Below are positions 53,001-60,060 of a stretch of 64,000 bases of DNA, in pieces. The notes under the pieces are model-generated. The model did no database searches. It was not told where the DNA came from and saw only the letters and a list, made by a program, of their open reading frames with translations. The translations under genes were made by a program, and so were the position numbers. Position 1 is the first letter of the stretch, and every line of letters starts with the position of its first letter. The stretch lies in the NCBI GenBank assembly GCA_030374805.1, contig JARGSG010000015.1, positions 868,001-932,000 on the forward strand, written 5' to 3'. Origin of the DNA: Gracilaria gracilis. Taxonomy: Eukaryota; Rhodophyta; Florideophyceae; Gracilariales; Gracilariaceae.

Positions 53001-53277
53001 TATTTCCACCGAAGGTGTCGTCGTGGAGTATAATACTGCCATCACCAATACTCAACAAACGAGACCTTGCTTCTGGGTTTGGTAGCTGGTCGATCGACGG
53101 ATCTAACGGGTTTGCAATTTGTGGTCGGCAGGCCCGTAGTTCTGCTATTACTTCTACCTGGATACCTTCAGCAGATGCACAGGCATCACTCAGCGCCGCA
53201 CTCTGAACAGCACCGCAGAGTCTTTCCAGGTCTAGTATCGCCCCCCTTTGAATCACCAAGTTGTCTGTGCCTGGCAT
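47092..53277 (-). CDS. Large scaffold nucleoporin, Nup192/Nup205-like (probable)
   Basis: 2,061 residues from the ATG at 53277 (MPGTDNLVIQRGAILDLER); the frame is open to 53331 only with TTG. The whole protein is helical with no low-complexity domain except a Ser-rich loop (about residues 520-620). Size, all-helical composition and an N-terminal segment with LDAAVLLFDARVRASHR and RRRQRVQYLQEIIRAAL fit Nup192/Nup205, the inner-ring solenoid of the nuclear pore. The match is by pattern memory only; Nup188 or another solenoid protein is possible. A GTAAGT near 53315, after an upstream ATG (MEIDL), hints at a small alternative first exon. The last codons lie within a duplicated segment (46937-47103). 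Confidence 0.5.
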   Translation of the reverse strand: MPGTDNLVIQRGAILDLERLCGAVQSAALSDACASAEGIQVEVIAELRACRPQIANPLDPSIDQLPNPEARSRLLSIGDGSIILHDDTFGGNTNQPKSAMRLGADLVAVAIALADELQINELDAAVLLFDARVRASHRPDHDVVAATKELYALRRRQRVQYLQEIIRAALLAPSSGPQNDESFVSLLMRERDVLVVEHQVFANLLKRLHDGYQATQASSTSTRDQRGLYYGEYLLLAETVFLLAYTVQLTSAEALALRKLVDTAENFLSNVMERDRSHSKPGRIGFSVPTSHDAKQNWTSSSSELVSREAVEAEGVCNLLLLAWMSALDRSRYHDMYDPRTGQKGVNCLLKDLSFIPRTSGMPVVGDDDQEVRSMPKRIAAVELVSAVFRLAVATPDEEEAVGTFLRVSAYAGALSFISRNVSSWIEKRGGSLSPDVDLYADVMEDLSLDIAEATHLVGAVIQFSQNEVYAAASEAAYASLEGTDVTMAQGSSQTPSDNHPFPNSQGVQRPSSLRKLDPLQIIPIVSEQRQASKRSSFSAKPPRQPTATTPGRPSSLRDLFTLTPSTRQEESSQSRRLREGEEHNSKSNVTTSENLVASLATFVARCVALAPSKLANDSIGGGLRYWVGIGQANLGFISRIGDAVTDLWDASMRNAYATGGVGAAFREALESFLLLLRNTSLRSGSPTHAAAALRYLCQGGHPVVSLERTADAMSYIHAQMIRATSGNMKELDDAESEALGGIVDVVANAAEAVSSQSGVLPILGDAGKELPMRMGALVTLEIPVSLKATLLFALSAAGNRTVISLVLKNFARDKAALLRRFIRSTESQTGKYDVTLRILEMTNESLSWTEDEVPETAVESIISWFVIEEVLMFWSRRKYAEENQRWKLIEGATNLIISSIRRGPSAKSSRLLARLLTPAPGTGAASYALKALFCASGLMRTSDEIVGVASDEPLTQTIRSYHKISGRASLNHAAELGMGDCFRDMQKAARSASVLNRMLLSVPPGRLMVPGVVVAPASALILGETKALISASTLVFLPNGFEPLISKAGYSPAVCGSVLAMLARATQESYQIGIALTRDAAERKGSASQFRSSLADLISQSSREVLDATQASECASFEQTPPIMHSALRVVEATLGADGGGAPGLFLLGLQQDNTSRYTCAEYGILGALIELIAGSMDSGNALDSKSRATAATFLERLAANTTKYTSVAVLEHIREIGEENVDIRGSGFGDEMLYRILECYGNSEQRKYSEDVNWSALSEVMSSCMRLSALQARLFPRFELEKMANHMRGINNMSSESPLTRAPLWESWLCLPSPLELLRALAAVASSGELQGAFDGLKAWYLLLGTRILCHDIHSGYSSVPLLLEVASVLLDAIGSTDSNRGISKLVRNDGGEVAAAAVLLCVKRLRDCANSGTQETPHVIGDVQYGSLLNGVVRAISGTVGVGANAVRARTALYGAFVICGPLAQKTGSEDVLSSSLGGRFGQQHVSGTEGIISAACKDAVSAPTPASRCAAITVVSVTTSLDPIRAIPALGTQNRLSRVIQYSLLNADVQGAMLKAYAGPLLPDPQKRNEDYAAVASIDSALSLIHSVAASGNGAGLIVDSGCMEALGSMLRMITSRDGQKFFSLGNRFKTLDLGMADDSDPASTMDQEMGDQSFDEVTDTLPSRSVVLDKPQYNPRSIISTLVTVTKTVAAVVCCGGPTIYEGTVSAVGEGLNGFLALLRTSRIVSKDQLQIASCLGMILSRVPEHVIQTTTAGSLLRFALASTLPTIIPASSKTYRPGGSSSLLSVGVATMKPANAKEARRLRVMHPEGGSLYERDLVIIRALCMKNVLAALRDPAHVLQLFVPELNETSTLGNARNFQKDSYPENIGRLYDVYRLCRTMLQEFQRSVAEGSLLEMNANGGTGSLLSSKKLQEITAFCREQYKVEAEATKLLVIQDCLRKAVLAVNEHAEVCIRAFESGLLILREYVRCAQETARGRISTGQMEPKLPSDADSMNLSSNVMSFTAAQGLLEDAKGGLVPLCKEIENLKDSAWSGRDSSFAKQVCRQIRTACSDHG

Positions 53278-54238
53278 TCTTCGGAAAGCGGATAAACAAG
53301 AGAATACCTTCTTCCCACTTACATAAATCAATTTCCATTCACGATGTGATAGGCTTCAGAGGAACAAATACTGCGATTCGCGATTCGATGTGATGAAGGC
53401 AATTTTGAACGGCTCTTCGAAAGAGAAAACCGGGTTAGAAGAACCAAATAGAGTTAACAAGCAACAGTCAAGGAGTAACAGATTTGCATGGAAAGTCACG
53501 AGGACTCGAAAGGCACTTGATCCACAACCGAATACTGGCCGAACATCCCTCGCCATGCAAAGGTATCTATCTACCAACGGTATCTAAACTTCATCTACAA
53601 GGGAAGTCAAAAAAACGCGGAAGGTTATTTCAGTTTTAAATTTTGGAAACAAGAGCTGGTCAAGTTGTGCTCTGCAGTGCAGAGTCTGCACTCGTCCAGT
53701 ATTGCATCTGTATTTTGGCAATCTGTATCAAGGGTAGTAGATACTATCATACCCGCCAAACGAGAGTAAAGACTTGTCTTTCGTTCGTCCTACCGTTGGG
53801 AACTTTAACAATGGTAGCGTAACCAAACAAATAAATAAAGCCACTCGTTCGTTCGTTCGTTCTACCACTTCGGTGACCGAAGTTCGGTCCACCAACGGTA
53901 AACGGTTTACCACGGGTAAGAACGCTAAACATTTGCCGTTGGGAAGGTACAACGGCTCCCTTCGTACCATGACTTAGCTGCGATCAGCCTTTCCCATCCA
54001 TTGGTATCAAAACTTCATAAGCTATGCTAGCTCATGTGAGGGCAATTGCTACTCTCTACAATGGCAAGGGCTCCTGTTTCTGAGGGTTAACGAAAATACG
54101 AGATTGGCAATACGAGCGGTATCGCTCATATATCTCATGTTAGTAATCTACCCTAACATTGAAAGTTGACACTTCTTCTTGGATCCTCCTCCTGACATAT
54201 TTGCGGATCATAACTGATTGCCGTCTTACTAACTGAAG
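53278..54238. promoter_or_regulatory. Promoter side of the nucleoporin gene, rich in CCAACGG motifs
   Basis: CCAACGG or its complement occurs at 53574-53580, 53793-53799 and 53892-53898, with a further CCGTTGGG at 53936-53943. Related forms (AACGGTTTACC, CCATTGGTATC) are close by. A GTTC tetranucleotide repeat lies at 53846-53862. CAACGG fits the core of plant and animal MYB sites. A phrase GGTATCTATCTAC recurs at 53562-53574 and 56821-56833. Confidence 0.4.
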
Positions 54239-56422
54239 TTACTTCTGAATTCCAGAGTCTGGATTTCGCCGAGCGTCAGGTCGATCTTCGACACCGAAGT
54301 TCCTGAGTTTGAGATAGTTACAGCTGTGCAGAGGAACCCAGGAATGCTCGATACTGCATACTGTTCGCAAATAGATCTTTGTAGTCCATACTAGCTCATT
54401 GTATATGACGAGAGTTGGAATTCTCTTTTGCTTAAACGTCCTGAACGAAGAACTAGGATGTATGTCCGCCCCGTGTTCAAAGGAACCAATTCCTTTCGCG
54501 TTGCCAATTGGAACATATTTCCCATCCTCACTCCGCCTTCTCGCAACGTGTCGGAAATAGCCAGCTACCAGGCACCTCCGCACAAGATCCTCTGAACTGG
54601 AATCTTCTAGTTCTTCTAAGACGCCGTTCGGGAATGGATGGGTTAGGCCCCAAGAAACCATGTCTGCTTGCTGCATGACCACCGAAAGCTGATTCCTGAT
54701 ATTCTCAGCAGATGCCAGTGTACGGTAATTGAGGAAGTGGTCTTTGCAGAACTCTTGTTTTCTTGTAGGTGCCCGCTGCAAGTACGCGTGAAGTGCGTTT
54801 ACCAGTGTTAAATGGTCTCCATGTGAACTCACGAAGCGCCGATGCGCTGCTTTTGCCTGTTCAATCTTGTTTGGTGGTCTAAAGAGAACTGATCCTTCTA
54901 CGCTGAGGATGGCCGCTGTCGAAACCATCGAATCAACGCATCCTAACCTCAATGACTCCAACAGACTTCTCGCGAGCATAGGGGTAGCAGGGATCCGTGC
55001 CATAAGCTCGCCTGTTTCCGTTAGTTTCATATTCTTGTCAACCGCACCGAGAGCATAGAGAGTTTCCAGACCCCGTTCGCGCGCATGTCGAGGGACCTTG
55101 TCCAACAATGGAAAACGCAAATGGTTTTGTTCAGTTCGCTTCCGCCCAAAATGTGTTAGGGCAATGATCTGAAGCTGTGTTGCCGTGGCATCAACCCGAA
55201 GAATTTCCGGTTTGGGATACTTTTCAAGCTTGTTATAATGGTCCTGTGTGTATAGCCGAAAGAGAGCTCCTGGGCCGGTACGCCCTGCTCTACCCTTGCG
55301 CTGCTCCGCTTGTGCCTGGCTAATGGGTTGAACACGAAGCACCTCTGTGTACAAACCGTTATGCGGAATAAGAGTTCTTACTTTCGCAACACCACTGTCC
55401 ACAACATAGCTAACGCCAGGGATGGTAATGCTTGTCTCTGCTATGTTTGTTGCGAAGATGATCTTGCGATGGGTTGCACGCATTTTTTCCGGTAAGTCTG
55501 CAATGGCTCGTAGCTGTTCAGATGGTGGTTGCGCTGCGAATAAAGGAAGAATAATGACCGACCTTCTTTGGTCCTTACTGAGCTGGTGCCGTAACTTTGC
55601 CTTGAGAAGACCAATTGCAGACATTATATCCTCTTGGCCAGGAAGAAAAACGAGAATATGCCCCGAGGTTGGGTATCCAGTGTGTACTTGAAGCGCTGCT
55701 TCAACAGCCCCGTCAACATAATCCGTAACAGGCTCCGTAGCAAACATCATGTTGATTTTATAAATTCGACCAGAGATACCAAGCTGTTTAACACTTAAGT
55801 CTGTCCCATTCCGGAAGAAGTGGGCGATCTTCTCGGCATCCGTTGTAGCCGACATGATTACAACTTTGAAAGCTAACTTGCTTCTAATAAGCCCAGAGAG
55901 TCCAGTGAGCGGTTTCTGGTTCTCCCCGGGAGAGATCGGCGGTGAAAGCGTTTCCTTGATAACGCCTAGGACAATGTCAGTGTTAACGGAACGCTCATGG
56001 ACTTCATCGATAATGACATGTGAATAGCGCCTCTTTAAAGCTGAGAATCCGTCGGAAAGTGTTTCACGTAAGAGAACTCCATCTGTGACATAGCGTATTC
56101 TTGTTGCAGTTCGACTCGACTTATTTTCGAAGCGAACGGCAAAACCAACGGTATCTCCTAGCATTGATCCGCGCTCTTCTGCCACACGAGTCGCAACTGT
56201 TATAGCGGCAACGCGACGAGGTTGAGTTACGAGCACAGACGAGCCCGGTGAGTTGTCGAGAATGATTTGAGGGAGTTGGGTAGTTTTTCCCGAACCGGTT
56301 TCCGATACAAGGATTAAGACATCATTAGCCGCAAGAGCAGAGAGTATTTCTTGGGACTTCTGCAGAACAGGAAGACTTAGATCTTTCTCAACGACAATCT
56401 CCGTTGATCGTTTTCTCTTCAT
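54239..56422 (-). CDS. DEAH-family RNA helicase with a DEVH box
   Basis: 727 residues from the ATG at 56422 (MKRKRSTEIVVEK). The frame is open 62 codons further upstream but starts with GTG, so an upstream exon is possible. All SF2 helicase motifs are present: ETGSGKTTQLPQ (Walker A, residues 41-52), TQPRRVAA, DEVH (139-142, instead of DEAH), MSATTDAEK, FATNIAETSITIP and QRKGRAGRTGPG. The HA2 and OB-fold parts follow. Overall it resembles DHX33 or similar DEAH/RHA helicases, which unwind or remodel RNA in ribosome biogenesis, splicing or translation. The precise orthologue is not certain. DEVH variants occur in other SF2 helicases and should remain catalytic. Confidence 0.85.
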   Translation of the reverse strand: MKRKRSTEIVVEKDLSLPVLQKSQEILSALAANDVLILVSETGSGKTTQLPQIILDNSPGSSVLVTQPRRVAAITVATRVAEERGSMLGDTVGFAVRFENKSSRTATRIRYVTDGVLLRETLSDGFSALKRRYSHVIIDEVHERSVNTDIVLGVIKETLSPPISPGENQKPLTGLSGLIRSKLAFKVVIMSATTDAEKIAHFFRNGTDLSVKQLGISGRIYKINMMFATEPVTDYVDGAVEAALQVHTGYPTSGHILVFLPGQEDIMSAIGLLKAKLRHQLSKDQRRSVIILPLFAAQPPSEQLRAIADLPEKMRATHRKIIFATNIAETSITIPGVSYVVDSGVAKVRTLIPHNGLYTEVLRVQPISQAQAEQRKGRAGRTGPGALFRLYTQDHYNKLEKYPKPEILRVDATATQLQIIALTHFGRKRTEQNHLRFPLLDKVPRHARERGLETLYALGAVDKNMKLTETGELMARIPATPMLARSLLESLRLGCVDSMVSTAAILSVEGSVLFRPPNKIEQAKAAHRRFVSSHGDHLTLVNALHAYLQRAPTRKQEFCKDHFLNYRTLASAENIRNQLSVVMQQADMVSWGLTHPFPNGVLEELEDSSSEDLVRRCLVAGYFRHVARRRSEDGKYVPIGNAKGIGSFEHGADIHPSSSFRTFKQKRIPTLVIYNELVWTTKIYLRTVCSIEHSWVPLHSCNYLKLRNFGVEDRPDARRNPDSGIQK

Positions 56423-56678
56423 CTTCAAAAGATGCGATGCTTTCACCAGTAGATCGAAACGGTTCAACTGCTTCCGAAAAAGGAACTCAGCTAGAAAGGC
56501 TAGGGTGCGCTGCGGCGTTTCGGACCAAGGCCTGAACTGATGTAGGGGATGCTTTAGAGAACAAATCTGTCTCCCTCGGTTAGTCGATCGTTCCACGCTG
56601 GGCAGCACCCTTGTTTCAAACCTGGGTTCAAGGTTATCTAGCCCTCTGATAAGGTCACAAGGTTAGTATTGCTGAACA

Positions 56679-56740
56679 GTACACGACGCGAAACCTCTGA
56701 GGCTAAACGATTAGCCTTGCGAAAGATGCGCGTCGTGTAC
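56679..56740. other. Nested perfect hairpin upstream of the helicase gene
   Basis: The outer stem GTACACGACGCG (56679-56690) pairs exactly with CGCGTCGTGTAC (56729-56740). The inner stem GGCTAA (56701-56706) pairs with TTAGCC (56711-56716) around ACGA. It lies about 260 bp upstream of the helicase ATG. It may be a structured RNA, a binding-site array or a small MITE. Confidence 0.5.
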
Positions 56741-57123
56741 CTTTTCGTAGTAACGTTAACTTGTGTTGTACAAAGCTTGTACTGTTGGGGACATTGCGCT
56801 GTAGATTTGCTGTCGTGCAGAGGTATCTATCTACAAGGGTGCGAATGTTGTTTCAGTGTGGAACACGCATCTTCGTAAATTTTTTCAGGAGCACAAAGGT
56901 TTTTTCTACAGTGGAACAGAGCCGCTCTTGACTTTGCTCGTTCGCTCTCATCCCTTGTGCTCATGAGTTCGGAAGTTAGAAAGTCAGCTACCACATGTTT
57001 CTTTCCCTCGCGGTTGCCCGCATCAGCAGAAGTTTAACGTATTGCGAGAGAGAGAGAGAGAGAGAGAGAGACGTTTATTGATTTTGTGCTAACGTGTTGC
57101 ATGGGGAGAGTATTGGACCTTAT
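56741..57123. other. Intergenic stretch with a GA microsatellite
   Basis: (GA)n, about 13 units, at 57046-57071. No gene is seen; it should contain the 3' end of the MLH3-type gene transcript. Confidence 0.6.
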
Positions 57124-58896
57124 CTACTCCTGGGACCCAAACATAGCTAGTGGAACAATGGACGGCCTTCCATGTGCACAAGAAAACGGATTGTCACACA
57201 TAGCCATGGCGCGTATCACATTTTCGCTTTGCTCGTATGACAGACGATCTCCAAAACGCACTGCTTTGTGACAAGCGACGGTAGCAACTGTCCGCCATAC
57301 AAACTCAGGAATGGTCCCCGCTAAAACTCCCTGATCATTCTCGCACACTTCATCCAGAAGTTCGAGAAGATGACGCTTGGTCATTAACACATCGCAAACG
57401 CTCGGAATCCCTGTCATCAGAATCTTTTCTTCAGTAATCGTCAAGTGCCAACCCCATCTATGAAGTAAGTCCGAATGCCGCGACGCAATTTGCCTTCTTT
57501 CCTTGGACAAGTTAATGCTCTCCAGACATTCCACGGTCTTAATTCCCCGTTGGGCTTTGCGTAAGAGCCTTTCGAACAAATCCCGTTCTGAAGCGGCGTG
57601 TTGGTCGACTGCATACAAGCCTTTCTCGTCAGAGACTACTAAGAACTTGCAATCTACTTGACCTACAACATGAACTTTCCTAAGACTTTCCTTATCTATG
57701 GACATGGCTTTCCGCTCCCAAACTCCTCCTTGTAATCCAAGAGACGCATTATTGTCGCAAGTAGGGTTACACCACTCTGCGACATGCTTGTGAAGAGCGC
57801 AATCTGGAAACGACTGTGTGGAACACTTGTTTACAAGCCGAACGCGATGCACTGGAATTGAAGGTCGAAAGACTCTTCTTCGTACTTTAGCGTCCTCGAA
57901 TCGAGGTCGCTTCAGAACGAAAGCCCCCTTAGTTTCAACTGGAGTGTTCAGGTTGCTCCATTTCGCCTTCCGTTTCCTTGTTCCCATCAGTATGTGAAAC
58001 AACGCCATGAGCAGCTCATTATGTACTTCTCGCCGTATCCAGATAGCTTCATCTTGCTTCAAGCACTTCCTCTTTCCTCGATCGCTTGTATCGCATCGTA
58101 TCACAAACGCTGCATGGCGTCCAGTTTTGTCCTGGCTTTGGTTCAATGACCGTCTCGATTGAGAAGCTTTACAATTTAAAAATCTCTTCCATGCACTCTT
58201 TACAATGTCAGACAGCCACTCCGCCCCAGGATTTCCGTCCAGAGCTGCATACTGAACTCTCGCATTCGAGAACCCTGAACGTGACAAGAACCCAGTAATC
58301 AGATTGTCTCCCAATTGTAAGCGAACTGATGAGAACGATAGCCCGTACGTCCCCAGCATTGCTTGAATTCCATCAACACTGAGTCCATTGCCCTCCCATG
58401 ACAACACTTTTGTCTCACCATCAGCTTCCACAACAATGCGTGTGTCTGGGTTAGCGAAAACAACGGGTATGATATAATTTCGTGTTGAGTTAATGACCCC
58501 AAGATGATCACGCCCCTGCTGCAAACGACGACGGACCGGAACGGTGAAAAACATCTCCCAAACTTCAAGCTCGCAGCCATGACCGATACTTCTCTCCGCC
58601 GGCTTGTCCAATAATTCTGCCCCACGCATGTGAACAGTCTCGTCTTTGGAACGGTACTCAATAGAACATTGAGCTGACAAAGTTTGTAACAAATCTGATG
58701 GCGGAACGGACGGCGCTTTTGTGGCTGCCAAAGTGAAACGAAGAGCCGCAGGAAATAGAGTCAATGTGAGATCCCTACAGCCTGCGCGAATAAACCGTTC
58801 AATGGTTTGCCTGACCACAACTTCGTAGTTGGTCAAAAGAAGTGTACGTGTGAGCAGGTGAGAAGTTTCCACAGGAAGGGACTTAATCAGAGACAT
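57124..58896 (-). CDS. MLH3: MLH3-type MutL homologue with endonuclease motifs but no ATPase motifs
   Basis: 590 residues from the ATG at 58896. The C-terminal half has the MutL endonuclease site: DQHAASERDLFE (431-442, the DQHA-x2-E-x4-E metal motif), ACHKAVRFGD (541-550) and FSCAHGRP (571-578, the MLH3-type form of C-P-H-G-R-P). The N-terminus begins like MLH3 (MSLIKSLPVET) and the transducer-like part is recognisable (ELEVWEMFFTVPVRRRL, 109-125). Between them the GHKL ATPase motifs are missing. The expected E-x3-N-S-x-D-A block reads QTIERFIRA, and the DNGxG and GFRGEAL motifs are gone, with about 45 residues fewer than usual. MLH3 partners MLH1 in meiotic crossover resolution and mismatch repair. 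The frame is continuous, so this is not a prediction gap. Confidence 0.8.
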   Translation of the reverse strand: MSLIKSLPVETSHLLTRTLLLTNYEVVVRQTIERFIRAGCRDLTLTLFPAALRFTLAATKAPSVPPSDLLQTLSAQCSIEYRSKDETVHMRGAELLDKPAERSIGHGCELEVWEMFFTVPVRRRLQQGRDHLGVINSTRNYIIPVVFANPDTRIVVEADGETKVLSWEGNGLSVDGIQAMLGTYGLSFSSVRLQLGDNLITGFLSRSGFSNARVQYAALDGNPGAEWLSDIVKSAWKRFLNCKASQSRRSLNQSQDKTGRHAAFVIRCDTSDRGKRKCLKQDEAIWIRREVHNELLMALFHILMGTRKRKAKWSNLNTPVETKGAFVLKRPRFEDAKVRRRVFRPSIPVHRVRLVNKCSTQSFPDCALHKHVAEWCNPTCDNNASLGLQGGVWERKAMSIDKESLRKVHVVGQVDCKFLVVSDEKGLYAVDQHAASERDLFERLLRKAQRGIKTVECLESINLSKERRQIASRHSDLLHRWGWHLTITEEKILMTGIPSVCDVLMTKRHLLELLDEVCENDQGVLAGTIPEFVWRTVATVACHKAVRFGDRLSYEQSENVIRAMAMCDNPFSCAHGRPSIVPLAMFGSQE

Positions 58897-59654
58897 TGGA
58901 CCTTCGTCTGTGAAAATAGTTATGCGACAGTTGAGTGCTTCGGAACTTCGATTCTGAATTCGTTCACCGCGGAGGAATATCCTGATGAATGCCTGATCCT
59001 AATCCTTCACCTTGACAGAGCACAGTTTCGCGCACAGATTCGGTACATAAATGAGGAAGGTGACCCTCCAATGCAGCGATACTGTACTAATCACGCAAAT
59101 ATCGCATCTGTGACTCTTTGAGGCGCGTGGTTGGGCAACAAATGATGAATCATTTGATTCCCTCGCAGCTCTTTATTTTTGTTAGAGAACGCGTAGTCAT
59201 GAGCAGGCATACAGGCGACCGCAATGGCAAGAGGTTGAGCTTCGGTCGTTACAAGAGAAAGGCGTCAGTTCTGACGAAACGAGTGAATTCCTGAAACACA
59301 CCTCACCATGGCCTAGCTAGGAGACGGGAATGGGGCCAAAACATACAATTCCACCATTTTGTATTTCAGCCGGACTGAACCATAAATTCCTTCCACACCG
59401 CTTCTCTGCGAACACGATCCATGCTGGAGTCAACCCGTTACGTTGCAACTACGCCAGTGCGGTAAAGCCAAATCCATCAGCTGCCGAAGGTTACCTTTCA
59501 GTACAGGGCATATCTAAGTTCGATCATCTAACAGTACGAGAGCAACTGAGGATTCATGCGGTCTGTTTTGTACCGGTACACGTAAAAGCAGAAAGTTGTT
59601 CGCACCGCGTTAGCACTTGCGGATCCTTGCTGATCTATCGAAGTTGGATTCAGA
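58897..59654. promoter_or_regulatory. Divergent intergenic region between MLH3-type gene and SDHAF4
   Basis: 758 bp with no convincing gene; plus-strand frames 58807-59121 and 59330-59806 have no known motif and the first overlaps the MLH3-type gene. It must hold both promoters; no clear TATA box is seen. Confidence 0.4.
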
Positions 59655-60002
59655 ATGGCCTTTCTCCATATTCCAAGGATTTTGTCGCAGAACGTTGGAC
59701 AACGAGCCGACAAAGCGATTTGCATATCTACTGCTCCCTTTTTGGTTCGAATATTACTACGACGCGGTGTTGCGTCAGGACGAGCTGGCAACTCAGAACC
59801 AAATGAAGAAAAAAAGGAGAACGCTAGTAAACATGATCACGCGAATGAAGTCGACACTAATCCACGAAAGCCTGAAGAACCTGAGATGGTAGAAATGTGG
59901 AACAAGGATGCCCCATGTGGGCCTGAATGGGGAGGTCCTCGAGGTTATGAGCCAACTCGATATGGAGATTGGTCAAGAAATGGTCGTGTGAGCGACTTTT
60001 GA
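59655..60002 (+). CDS. SDHAF4: Succinate dehydrogenase assembly factor 4
   Basis: 115 residues. The C-terminus carries the family signature EWGGPRGYEPTRYGDWSRNG, then RVSDF at the very end (about residues 90-115), which is almost diagnostic for SDHAF4/Sdh8. The N-terminus (MAFLHIPRILSQNVGQRADK, with Arg and no acidic residues for about 45 residues) fits a mitochondrial presequence. The middle is charged and disordered. The protein binds free flavinylated SDHA in the matrix and protects it before complex II assembly. Its stop is 58 bp from the CCT1 stop on the other strand (tail to tail). Confidence 0.9.
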   Translation: MAFLHIPRILSQNVGQRADKAICISTAPFLVRILLRRGVASGRAGNSEPNEEKKENASKHDHANEVDTNPRKPEEPEMVEMWNKDAPCGPEWGGPRGYEPTRYGDWSRNGRVSDF

Positions 60003-60060
60003 AATTGAAACCTCCACACCTTACGCTCCCATATCCAAACGCTCTAAATTCGATCTATCT

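Noticed and set aside
53277-53360. Upstream exon of the nucleoporin (ATG GAA ATT GAT TTA before GTAAGT)
   Set aside because: The implied intron would be only about 52 nt with an acceptor after the in-frame ATG; the simple start at 53277 is sufficient without transcript data.
58807-59121. Plus-strand frame as a small gene between MLH3-type gene and SDHAF4
   Set aside because: It overlaps the MLH3-type N-terminus on the other strand and has no motif or plausible composition.
59330-59806. Plus-strand frame upstream of SDHAF4 as its N-terminal part
   Set aside because: It is in another phase and overlaps the SDHAF4 presequence; the ATG at 59655 gives a complete protein of the expected size.
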